In this document: piece by piece, positions 17,447-27,402 of the stretch
How the letters are laid out: every line of letters begins with the position of its first letter
How positions within the stretch are numbered: the stretch's first letter is position 1
NCBI GenBank assembly: GCA_016790285.1
Contig: JAEUPJ010000101.1
Coordinates: forward strand, 37,337 to 101,336
Source: Roseateles sp.
Lineage (GTDB): Bacteria > Pseudomonadota > Gammaproteobacteria > Burkholderiales > Burkholderiaceae_C
DNA: 64,000 nt
Direction: 5' to 3'
Notes under the pieces: model-generated
The model's input: only the letters and a program-made list of their open reading frames with translations
Told to the model about the DNA's origin: nothing
Database searches by the model: none
Translations under genes and position numbers: made by a program

Positions 17447-18360
17447 AGGGCAGCTTTCAGGGCATCAAGGTCGTTGTGGCGCTGTAGCAGCGCGGCGACG
17501 GCATCCTCGCGCGTGCACGGCACGAAGCGCAGCGGTGCACCCAGGCGCAGCTGGGCCAGCTTCCAGAGGTCGGCGCGGATGACGACGCCGATCTTCGGGT
17601 AGCCGCCAGTCGTCTGCGCGTCGGCCAGCAGCACGATGGGCTGGCCCGAGGGGGGCACCTGGATGACGCCGGGCAGCACGCCGTGCGAGAGCAGGTCGCC
17701 GCTGGGCTCGCGGGTCAGCGCCGGCCCCGCGAAACGAAAGCCCATGCGGTTGCTCTGCGGGGTGAGGGTCCAGTCGGCGTCCCAGAGCGCTTCGCGGGCG
17801 GCCGGCGTGAACTCGTCGTGTTCGGGCCCGGGCAGCACGCGCACCCGGGCCGCCCAGTCGGGCGGGCGCAGGCCCACCCGGCGCATGGGGCTGGCGGGCG
17901 GGTGCCAGGGCAGGCGGTCGCCGTCGCGCAGGGCGCGGCCCTCGTGGCCGCCGAAGCCGGCCTTCAAGTCGGTGCTGCGCGAGCCCAGGGCGAGTGGCAC
18001 GTCGATGCCGCCGGACACCGCCAGCACCGTGCGCATGCGCTCGCGCGGGGCAGCGATCTTGAGTGTCTGGCCCGCACGCACGCGGGTGCGCCAGCCGGGG
18101 CGCACGGGCAGGCCGTCCAGGGACGCGTCGACATCGGTGCCCGTGATCGCCACCTCGCCATCGGCGTGCAGGCGCAGCGTGGCCGGGCCCAGGGTGAACT
18201 CCAGGCCGGCGGCGCCCGGGGCATTGCCGACGAGGAGGTTGGCATGGATCAGTGCCAGGTCGTCCAGCATGCCGCAGCGGCTGATGCCGCGGTCGCGCCA
18301 GGCCTCGCGCCCGAGGTCCTGCACGGTGGTCAGCGGGCCGGCCCGCAGCAGTTCGATCAT
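17431..18360 (-). CDS. pxpC: 5-oxoprolinase subunit C (biotin-dependent carboxyltransferase-like)
   Basis: This 309-residue protein carries PxpC/KipA landmarks: [84 protein letters not shown]. It is one half of the cyclophilin-like PxpBC pair that works with PxpA on 5-oxoproline. The start shares ATGA with the pxpB stop, so translation is coupled. Confidence 0.93.
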   Translation of the reverse strand: MIELLRAGPLTTVQDLGREAWRDRGISRCGMLDDLALIHANLLVGNAPGAAGLEFTLGPATLRLHADGEVAITGTDVDASLDGLPVRPGWRTRVRAGQTLKIAAPRERMRTVLAVSGGIDVPLALGSRSTDLKAGFGGHEGRALRDGDRLPWHPPASPMRRVGLRPPDWAARVRVLPGPEHDEFTPAAREALWDADWTLTPQSNRMGFRFAGPALTREPSGDLLSHGVLPGVIQVPPSGQPIVLLADAQTTGGYPKIGVVIRADLWKLAQLRLGAPLRFVPCTREDAVAALLQRHNDLDALKAALCMST

Positions 18361-19004
18361 GGTGCCAGCGCCACGAAGCGCACCCGGTCACCAGGGGACA
18401 GCAGCGTGGGCGGGTCGGCCTCTGGGTCGAACAGGGGCAGGGCCGTGTGGCCAATGAGCTGCCAGCCGCCGGGTGTCGCCAGCGGGTAGATGCCCGTCTG
18501 CGCGCCGCCGATGCCCACGCTGCCGGCGGGCACGGCCACGCGTGGCTCGGCCCGGCGTGGCGTGTGCAGGGCCTCGTCCAGCCCGCCCAGGTAGGCAAAG
18601 CCGGGCTGGAAGCCGATGAAGTAGACGACGTACTCGGCCGCCGTGTGCCGGCGCACCACTTCGTCGGGTGCCATGCCGCAGTGCGTGGCGACGCCGGCCA
18701 GGTCAGGCCCCGCGTCACCGCCGTAGCGCACCGGGATCTCGACGAGCCGGCCCGGCGACCGTGAGCGCAGGGGCTGGGCCCAGCGGGCCTGCAGGGCGGC
18801 GGCGAGCGTGTCGACATCGGCACGCAGCGGGTCGAAGGCGACGGTGAGGTTGTTCATGCCTGGCGTCAGGCCGGTGATGCCCGGCTCCTGCGCCAGCGCT
18901 GCGGCGAGCTGCCACAGGCGCTGCTGCTGGTCCAGCGTCGCCGGGGGCGGCAGCGTGCAGCACAGCGCCGCTTCGCCGAGAGGGTGCAGGGCCAGGTCCG
19001 TCAT
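18357..19004 (-). CDS. pxpB: 5-oxoprolinase subunit B
   Basis: The 215-residue protein is a KipI/PxpB homologue: ITGLTPGMNNLTVAFDPL, VEIPVRYGGDAGPDL, FIGFQPGFAYLGGLD, VPAGSVGIGGAQTGIYPLATPGGWQLIGHT. I chose the ATG at 19,004; a much longer open frame continues upstream, but that part is only the antisense of tadA. It starts the pxpBCA operon divergently from tadA, leaving just 36 bp for two promoters. Confidence 0.92.
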   Translation of the reverse strand: MTDLALHPLGEAALCCTLPPPATLDQQQRLWQLAAALAQEPGITGLTPGMNNLTVAFDPLRADVDTLAAALQARWAQPLRSRSPGRLVEIPVRYGGDAGPDLAGVATHCGMAPDEVVRRHTAAEYVVYFIGFQPGFAYLGGLDEALHTPRRAEPRVAVPAGSVGIGGAQTGIYPLATPGGWQLIGHTALPLFDPEADPPTLLSPGDRVRFVALAP

Positions 19005-19040
19005 GCCCGAAAGCATGCCATGGGTACACTGCCGGCCCTG

Positions 19041-19583
19041 ATGAACGAGCCTCTTTTCTCGCCCGCCGATGAGTACGCGATGCGGCTCGCGCTGGACCAG
19101 GCCCACAACGCCTGGCTCGTGGGCGAGGTGCCCGTGGGCGCCGTCATCACGCGGGGCGGCCAGGTCATCGCCACCGGCTACAACCGCCCGATCACGACGC
19201 ACGACCCCACGGCCCACGCCGAGATCGTCGCCCTGCGCCACGCGGCCACGCTGATGGAGAACTACCGGCTGCCCGAGTGCGAGCTCTACGTGACGCTGGA
19301 GCCCTGCGCGATGTGCGCGATGGCGCTGATGCACGCGCGCTTCAAGCGCGTCGTGTTCGCCACCCGCGACCCCAAGACGGGCGTGGCCGGGTCGGTCATC
19401 GACCTCTTCAGCCAGCCGCAACTCAACCACCACACGCGCATCGAGGGCGGCCTGATGGCCGAGGCCTCGGCGCAGCTGCTGCGCGATTTCTTCAACGAGC
19501 GCCGGGAGGCCGCGCGGGCGCGGCGTGCCGAACGCCAAGGGCTGATCCCGACGGGCGAAGCCACCCACCTGGACGACACCTGA
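19041..19583 (+). CDS. tadA: tRNA adenosine(34) deaminase
   Basis: The 180-residue protein has the zinc deaminase motifs His59-Ala-Glu61 and Pro-Cys89-Ala-Met-Cys92. VGEVPVGAVIT, HDPTAHAEIVALR and GSVIDLF are TadA markers. It converts A34 to inosine in tRNA-Arg(ACG), an essential step for decoding CGN codons. The start at 19,041 is preferred to 18,984 because the first 19 residues of the longer form are not family-like and overlap the pxpB promoter side. The stop overlaps the ldcA start by 1 nt (TGATG). Confidence 0.94.
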   Translation: MNEPLFSPADEYAMRLALDQAHNAWLVGEVPVGAVITRGGQVIATGYNRPITTHDPTAHAEIVALRHAATLMENYRLPECELYVTLEPCAMCAMALMHARFKRVVFATRDPKTGVAGSVIDLFSQPQLNHHTRIEGGLMAEASAQLLRDFFNERREAARARRAERQGLIPTGEATHLDDT

Positions 19584-20563
19584 TGAGCTCCCTGACCCTG
19601 TTCACGCCTGCGGGCGCTCTGGCCAAGGCCGGGAACCTCCAGCGCGCGGCCAAGCGGCTGGGCCAGCTCGGCTTCGAGGTGAGCATCGACGCCGACGCGC
19701 TCGCCCGCCACCAGCGCTTCGCAGGTGACGACGCCACGCGGCTGGCGGCGCTGCACCGCATCGCAGACGCGGCGCCGTCCGTCGCCCTGGCCTCCCGCGG
19801 CGGCTACGGGCTCACGCGGCTGCTCGACCAGATCGACTGGGACCGCATTGCCCACAGCATCGAGCACGGCACGCGCTGGGTCGGCTACAGCGACCTGACG
19901 GCGCTGCAGAACGGCCTGATCGCCCGCAAGAAGGGCCTGTCGATGTGGGCCGGCCCGCTGGCCTGTGACGACTTTGGCCGCAGCGAGGCCGAGGGCGGCG
20001 TGGACGAGGTCACGCGCGACTGCTTCCTGGAAGCGATGAGCGGGGCGCTGGAGGCCGTGGGCTTTCGGGCGCCGACGGCCGAGTTCGACGGCCTGGAGGC
20101 GCGTGGCCGGCTCTGGGGCGGCAACCTCACCGTGCTGTGCTCGCTGCTGGGCACGCCGCACTGGCCCAAGGTCAAGGGCGGCATCCTGTTCCTGGAAGAC
20201 ATCAACGAGCACCCCTACCGCGTGGAGCGCATGCTGCTGCAACTTCAGCAGGCAGGCGTCATCGACGCGCAGGCGGCCGTGCTGCTGGGCGACTTCAGCG
20301 GCGCGGCCAAGTCGCCACTGGACCGGGGCTACGGCATCAAGGACGCCATGGCCGCCCTGCGCGCGCGCACCCGCACGCCGGTGCTCACGGGCCTGCCCTT
20401 CGGCCACATCCGCACCAAGGTCTGCCTGCCGGTGGGCGCGACGGTGGAGATGTTCGTCCAGGGGCGCGAAGCCATCCTGGGCTGGCAGTCCGATGCCCGG
20501 CTGGCGCACGGCCATCACGGCCATCACGGCCACGACCACCACGACCACCACGACCATCACTGA
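19583..20563 (+). CDS. LD-carboxypeptidase (S66 family) with histidine-rich tail
   Basis: The 326-residue protein fits S66 muropeptide LD-carboxypeptidases. It has ASRGGYGLTRLLDQIDW, nucleophile Ser in VGYSDLTALQ, WGGNLTVLCSLLGTPHW, a Glu in LEDINEHPYRVERML and a late His in PFGHIRTK. These enzymes remove the terminal D-alanine of tetrapeptides during cytoplasmic murein recycling. Unusually, the last 18 residues are HGHHGHHGHDHHDHHDHH, coded by repeated 9-bp units at 20,510-20,563. This tail lies outside the catalytic fold and looks like a metal-binding sink. The gene is coupled to tadA and is followed by a hairpin terminator. Confidence 0.88.
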   Translation: MSSLTLFTPAGALAKAGNLQRAAKRLGQLGFEVSIDADALARHQRFAGDDATRLAALHRIADAAPSVALASRGGYGLTRLLDQIDWDRIAHSIEHGTRWVGYSDLTALQNGLIARKKGLSMWAGPLACDDFGRSEAEGGVDEVTRDCFLEAMSGALEAVGFRAPTAEFDGLEARGRLWGGNLTVLCSLLGTPHWPKVKGGILFLEDINEHPYRVERMLLQLQQAGVIDAQAAVLLGDFSGAAKSPLDRGYGIKDAMAALRARTRTPVLTGLPFGHIRTKVCLPVGATVEMFVQGREAILGWQSDARLAHGHHGHHGHDHHDHHDHH

Positions 20564-20643
20564 AGTCACCCCGGGTTTTCCACGCCGATTTCGGGCGACC
20601 CGCGGCGTTGTATAGACGAGTCGCGCGTCTATCATCCCCACAC

Positions 20644-20670
20644 GCCCCGGCCTCTGCCGGGGCGCGCGTG
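20644..20670 (+). terminator. Terminator-like hairpin after the LD-carboxypeptidase gene
   Basis: GCCCCGGC-CTCT-GCCGGGGC (20,644-20,663) is a perfect 8-bp stem with a 4-nt loop, 80 bp after the stop. The following GCGCGTGTTTC has only a short T run, so it may be partly leaky into the ABC operon. Just upstream, ATAGACG and CGTCTAT (20,611-20,633 region) form a second dyad. Confidence 0.5.
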
Positions 20671-20687
20671 TTTCTGAGGGCGTCTCG

Positions 20688-22910
20688 GTGGTGGCAGTGG
20701 GCAGCAGTTGGATCAGGTGGGGGTTGGGCGCATTGGCGTTCGGCCTGCTGGCCGGCTGCAACAACAGCCCCTATCCGGCGGGTGCCGAGCGCGAGAACAC
20801 GCTGTACATGGCTTTCCGTGAGCGCTCGCCGCGCTACCTGGACCCGACCTCCTCGTACACGGCGCCGGAAAGCACCTTCACCTACGAGATCTCCGAGCCG
20901 CCCTACGGCTACCACCCGCTCAAGCGCCCCTACACCCTGATGCCGCGGGCGGCCTCGGCGCTGGCCAAGCCCTACTTCCTGGATTCCCAAGGCCGCCGCC
21001 TGCCCGACGACGCGCCCCAGTCGCAGATCGCCCAGGCCGTCTACGACATCGAGATCCGCCCGGGGCTGAAGTGGTCGCCGCATCCGGCGTTCGCCAAGGA
21101 TGCCGGTGGGCACTACCGCTACCTCCAGCTCAAGCCCGGCGAGCTCGGCGACAAGCGCAGCCCGTTCGCCTTCGAGCACCTCGGCACGCGAGAGGTCGTG
21201 GCCGAGGACTTCGTCTATGCCCTCAAGCGCCACGCCAGCCCGCGCGTGGAGGCGCCCGTCTTCGCGGTGTTCTCCGAGCATGTGCTGGGCCTGGCCGACT
21301 ACAAGGCGCTGCTGCGCCGCGAGAGCGACAAGCAGCTCGCCGGCCTGCCCGAGACGCTGGCCGACAAGCCCTTCCTGGACCTGCGCCGCTGGCCGCTGGC
21401 GGGCGCCGAGGCCGTCAACGACCACCTGCTGCGCATCCGGCTCAAGGGCCGCTACCCGCAGTGGCAGTACTGGCTGGCCACCAACTTCCTGGCGGCCGTC
21501 CCGTGGGAGGTGGACGCCTTCTATGCCCAGCCCGGCATGGCCGCGAACTCCCTGGGCTGGAACCAGTGGCCGGTGGGCAGCGGCCCGTTCATGATGACCG
21601 AGTCGGTGCAGGACCGCCGCCATGTCATGAGCCGCAACCCCCACTACCGCGTGGACACCTACCCCTGCGACGGCAGCCCCGGCGACGCCGAGGCCGGGCG
21701 CCTGGCCGACTGCGGCAAGCGGCTGCCCTTCGTCGACAGGATCGTCGCCACGCAGGTGAAGGAAGAAGTGCCCATCAAGGAGATGTTCAAGCAGGGCTAC
21801 CTCGACCTGCCCGAGATGGACCGCGCCGACTGGGGCGTGAACCTGGGCGTGGACCGCGACGACTCCGACGAGGTGCGGGCGTTCTTCAAGGCGCGGGGCT
21901 TTCAGCTGCCGATGGATGTCGACATCACCAACTGGTACCTCGGCTTCAACTGGTTGGACCCGGTCATCGGCCGTGGCGACACGCCCGAGCAGCAAAGGCG
22001 CAACCGGGCGCTGCGCCAGGCCATCTCGATTGCCATCGACTGGGAGGAGGGCTACGGCCGCATCTTCCGCGCCAAGGGCGGCGACGCGGCGCACGGGATC
22101 ATCCCGCCGGGCGTGTTCGGCTCGAAAGAGGGCCAGCCGGGTGAGTACAACCCCGTCACGCACCGCCTCGTGAACGGCAAGCCGACACGCCGGCCCCTGG
22201 AAGACGCGTTCAAGCTGATGGAGGCGGCCGGCTACCCTGGCGGGCGCGACGCGAAGACCGGCAAGCCCCTGGTGCTGAACTACGACTTCCAGCGCGTGGT
22301 GACCCCCGAGCTCAAGGCCGAGAACGACTGGCTCGTGCGCCAGTTCGCCAAGCTCGGCATCCAGCTCGACGTGCGCGCCACCGACTTCAACCAGTTCCAG
22401 GAAAAGGTGCTCAAGGGCAAGCACCAGATCTTCTGGTGGGGCTGGTTCGCCGACTACCCCGACGCCGAGAACTTCCTCTTCCTCCTCTACGGCCCCAACA
22501 GCAAGAGCCAGCACGAGGGGGAAAACGTGGCCAACTACGCCAACGCCGAGTTCGACCGGCTCTACCGCCAGCTGCAGTCGCTGGAGGACGGGCCCGAGAA
22601 GGCCGCCGTCATGGCCCGCATGAACGACATCGTGCGCGAGGACGCGCCCTGGGCCTGGGGCTTCTGGAGCTACTCGGGCCTGGCGTTCCAGCGCTGGGTG
22701 CACAACGGCAAGCCCGGCGTGGTCGTGCGCGACCGCGCGCGCTACCTGCGCGTGGACGCGGCCGAGCGCTCGCGCAGCATCGCGGCCTGGAACCACCCCG
22801 TGTGGTGGCCGCTGCTGGCGCTGGCGGCGGGGGCGCTGGCCATCGCCGTGGCCACGCGGCGTGCCTGGCGCGCCCGCGAGACGGCCACTGCCCTCGGAGG
22901 GCCGCGCTGA
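20688..22910 (+). CDS. Extracellular solute-binding protein family 5 (peptide-type ABC importer)
   Basis: The ~740-residue lipoprotein starts with a helix and lipobox LLAGC, so the mature N-terminal Cys is lipidated. Family 5 markers include RYLDPTSSYTAPESTF, EDFVYALKRHASP, GSGPFMM, FNWLDPVIG and the NYANAEFDRLYRQL segment near the end. Three clustered GTG codons (20,688, 20,691, 20,697) can serve as start. At the C-terminus, WWPLLALAAGALAIAVAT followed by RR is an extra membrane helix, which is not usual for this family. It is coupled by TGATG to the first permease gene. Peptides are the likeliest ligand (YejA/OppA-like). Confidence 0.9.
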   Translation: MVAVGSSWIRWGLGALAFGLLAGCNNSPYPAGAERENTLYMAFRERSPRYLDPTSSYTAPESTFTYEISEPPYGYHPLKRPYTLMPRAASALAKPYFLDSQGRRLPDDAPQSQIAQAVYDIEIRPGLKWSPHPAFAKDAGGHYRYLQLKPGELGDKRSPFAFEHLGTREVVAEDFVYALKRHASPRVEAPVFAVFSEHVLGLADYKALLRRESDKQLAGLPETLADKPFLDLRRWPLAGAEAVNDHLLRIRLKGRYPQWQYWLATNFLAAVPWEVDAFYAQPGMAANSLGWNQWPVGSGPFMMTESVQDRRHVMSRNPHYRVDTYPCDGSPGDAEAGRLADCGKRLPFVDRIVATQVKEEVPIKEMFKQGYLDLPEMDRADWGVNLGVDRDDSDEVRAFFKARGFQLPMDVDITNWYLGFNWLDPVIGRGDTPEQQRRNRALRQAISIAIDWEEGYGRIFRAKGGDAAHGIIPPGVFGSKEGQPGEYNPVTHRLVNGKPTRRPLEDAFKLMEAAGYPGGRDAKTGKPLVLNYDFQRVVTPELKAENDWLVRQFAKLGIQLDVRATDFNQFQEKVLKGKHQIFWWGWFADYPDAENFLFLLYGPNSKSQHEGENVANYANAEFDRLYRQLQSLEDGPEKAAVMARMNDIVREDAPWAWGFWSYSGLAFQRWVHNGKPGVVVRDRARYLRVDAAERSRSIAAWNHPVWWPLLALAAGALAIAVATRRAWRARETATALGGPR

Positions 22911-23893
22911 TGGCCTTCTTCGTGCTGCGCCGCCTGGCCTACGGGCTGGCCATCCTGGTGGGGGTCAACCTCTTCACCTTCTTCCTGTTCTTCTCGGTCA
23001 ACACGCCGGACGACATGGCGCGGCTGAACATCGGCGGCAAGCGCGTGTCACAGGAACAGATCGAGCAGTGGAAGACCGAGCGCGGCTACGACAAGCCGCT
23101 TTATTACGACGCCAGCCGCGAAGGGGTGGCGCGCGTGACGCACACCATCCTGTGGGAGCGGTCGGTGAGCCTCTTTGCGCTGGACTTCGGCAAGAGCGAC
23201 GCCCGCCAGGCCGTCAACATCGGCCACGAGATCCGGGTGCGCATGGGGGTGAGCCTGCAGCTGGCGCTGCCGCTGTTCATCCTGCAGGTCATCGTGAGCG
23301 TGGCGTTCGCGCTGCTGCTGGTGTTCTTTCGTCACAGCCGCATCGACTTCTGGGGCGTGGTGCTGTGCGTGCTGATGCTGTCGATCAGCAGCCTGTTCTA
23401 CATCATCGTGGGCCAGTACCTGTTCGCCCGCGTGCTGCGGCTGGTGCCCATGAACGGCTTCGCGCCGGGGCTGGACGCGGTCAAGTTCCTGGCGCTGCCC
23501 ATCCTGCTGTCGCTGCTCAGCCGCCTGGGCGGCGAGGCGCGGCTGTACCGGGCCATGTTCCTGGAGGAGATGGGCAAGGACTACGTGCGCACGGCGCGCG
23601 CGAAGGGGCTGGGTGAGGGCCAGGTGCTGCGCCGGCACGTGCTGCGCAATGCGCTCATTCCCATCATCACGAGCGCCGGCAGCTACCTGCCCTATGTCTT
23701 CCTCGGCAGCCTGGTGTTCGAGAGCTTCTTCGGCATCCCGGGCCTGGGCGCCTTCGTCATCGAGGCCATCACAGGGCAGGACTTCGCCATCGTGCGCACC
23801 ATGGTGTTCCTGGGCGCGCTGCTCTACATCGCGAGCAATGCCCTGATCGACGTCGCCTACACCTGGGTGGACCCCCGCGTGAGGTTGCAATGA
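22910..23893 (+). CDS. ABC transporter permease, peptide family (DppB/YejB type)
   Basis: The 327-residue inner-membrane protein has an N-terminal helix (LRRLAYGLAILVGVNLFTFFLFF), a periplasmic loop (about 28-105) and five further helices. The EAA loop is present at EEMGKDYVRTARAKGLGEGQVLRRHVLRNALIPI. The Gly-Ile-Pro-Gly-Leu segment FFGIPGLGAFVIEAI is typical of this family. The start shares its A with the binding-protein stop. It pairs with the next permease. Confidence 0.93.
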   Translation: MAFFVLRRLAYGLAILVGVNLFTFFLFFSVNTPDDMARLNIGGKRVSQEQIEQWKTERGYDKPLYYDASREGVARVTHTILWERSVSLFALDFGKSDARQAVNIGHEIRVRMGVSLQLALPLFILQVIVSVAFALLLVFFRHSRIDFWGVVLCVLMLSISSLFYIIVGQYLFARVLRLVPMNGFAPGLDAVKFLALPILLSLLSRLGGEARLYRAMFLEEMGKDYVRTARAKGLGEGQVLRRHVLRNALIPIITSAGSYLPYVFLGSLVFESFFGIPGLGAFVIEAITGQDFAIVRTMVFLGALLYIASNALIDVAYTWVDPRVRLQ

Positions 23894-25318
23894 AGCCGGT
23901 GCTGCTCTGGACCGACCTCGCGCTGTGGCTGATGGCCGCGGCCGTGCTCGCCTATGCCTGGCGCGTGAAGCACCAGCCGCACCTGCGCGGCAACTGGCAG
24001 CGCGTGCTGCGTGACCCGGTGGCGGCCTGTGCCGGTGTGGTGATGGGCCTGTTCCTGCTGGTGACGCTGGTGGACAGCCTGCACCTGCGCCGCGCGCTGC
24101 CTTCGAGCGGCGGCGAGACGGTGTACGACACCCGCACCGTCTCCCTGCTGGACCTGCTGCTGGCCCGCCAGATCGAGATGCGCGAAGTCAGCTACTCGCT
24201 GCCCCTGGGCACGCACGGCTTCAACAAGGAAAGCCTGATCGACCCGGATGGTGCGGTGCGGCGCGACTTCCCCCGCCTGCAGTTCGGCGGCGCGCACCTG
24301 GCCGACCCGGCAACGCAGTGGGCGGGCGACGTCGCCGGGCGGGCCGCGCTGGGCGGGGCGCTGGGCCTGGCGCTGGCGTCGCTGCTAGGCGCCTTGACGG
24401 TGGCCCTGCTGGCGCGCAGCCACGGTGGCTGGCGCACGGCGCTGGGGGACCTGCTCGCCGACCGCACCACCTACCCGCTGCGCGCCATGCTGCTGACGCT
24501 GACGACAGTGCTGCTGCTCGCGGGGCCCGTGGCGGCACTGATGGGGCACTACCACGTCTTTGGCACTGACCGCACCGGCAACGACGTGCTCGTGCAGGCG
24601 CTGAAGAGCATCCGCACGGCCTTCGTCATCGGGGCGCTGTCCACGCTGGCCACGCTGCCGCTGGCCCTGCTGCTGGGCGTGCTGGCGGGCTACTACAAGG
24701 GCTGGGTGGACGAGGCCATCCAGTACGTCTACACGACGCTCAGCTCCGTGCCCAATGTGCTGCTGATCGCGGCCTGCGTGCTGATGGTGCAGGTGTTCCT
24801 GGACAAGAACCCCGAGCTCTTCGAGACGGCCGTGGAGCGTTCGGACCTGAAGATGCTGATGCTCTGCCTCATCCTCGGCCTGACCGGCTGGGCGGGCCTG
24901 TGCCGCCTGGTGCGCGCGGAGACGCTGAAGCTGCGCGAACTTGACTACGTGCAGGCCGCAACCGCCTTTGGCGTGGGCGACGTGCGCATCATGGCGCGGC
25001 ACATCGTGCCCAACGTCATGCACCTGGTGCTCATCACGGTGGTGCTGAGCTTCTCGGAGCTGATCCTGTACGAGGCTGTGCTGACCTACATCGGCGTGGG
25101 CGTGGACCCGCTGATGAACAGCTTCGGCAGCATGATCAACCTGGCGCGCGTCGAGATGTCGCGCGAGCCGGTGGTGTGGTGGAGCTTCGCGGCGGCGTTC
25201 GGTTTCATGGTGAGCCTGGTGCTTGCGGCCAACCTCTTCGCGGATGGCGTGCGCGATGCCTTCGACCCCAAGGCGCGCAACAGCCGCCCGCGCATCGCGC
25301 CGCGCAGGAAGGCTGCCG

Positions 25319-25326
<8 letters not shown>
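23890..25326 (+). CDS. ABC transporter permease, peptide family, with long N-terminal region
   Basis: This 478-residue partner permease is longer than the usual ~300-340. The first ~210 residues carry two or three helices and a periplasmic segment before the typical core begins near FGTDRTGNDVLVQALKSIRTAF. The EAA loop is LRELDYVQAATAFGVGDVRIMARHIVPNVMHLV. A similar long form occurs in YejE-type transporters, which likewise have extra periplasmic sequence. The ATGA overlap with the preceding gene and 8-nt overlap with the ATPase gene show tight coupling. Confidence 0.92.
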
Positions 25327-27151
<1,825 letters not shown>

Positions 27152-27402
27152 CTGCGTCGCGTCCGGACAACGGCTAGGGTTTGACTCTAGGCAGTCTCTC
27201 GCCGAAAAGTCGAGTCTTATCAAAGAGTTAGATGGGTCTTGAGGAGGTCTAGGGGCTTTCCTTGGGCTTGGGGAATGTTGCGCCCGCACAAACTCGCGGC
27301 CATCCCAGATCTGAGCCTACCGCTCAGGCGCAGGGAATGGCCTCACCCGGGCCAGCGCCGCCGGTTGATCACGGCGCGCCCTACCCCTTTCAAGGAGTCA
27401 CA

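Noticed and set aside
20510-20563. Short repeats resembling a CRISPR or tandem array
   Set aside because: The 9-bp units are in-frame codons for His, Gly and Asp at the end of a gene; there are no spacers.
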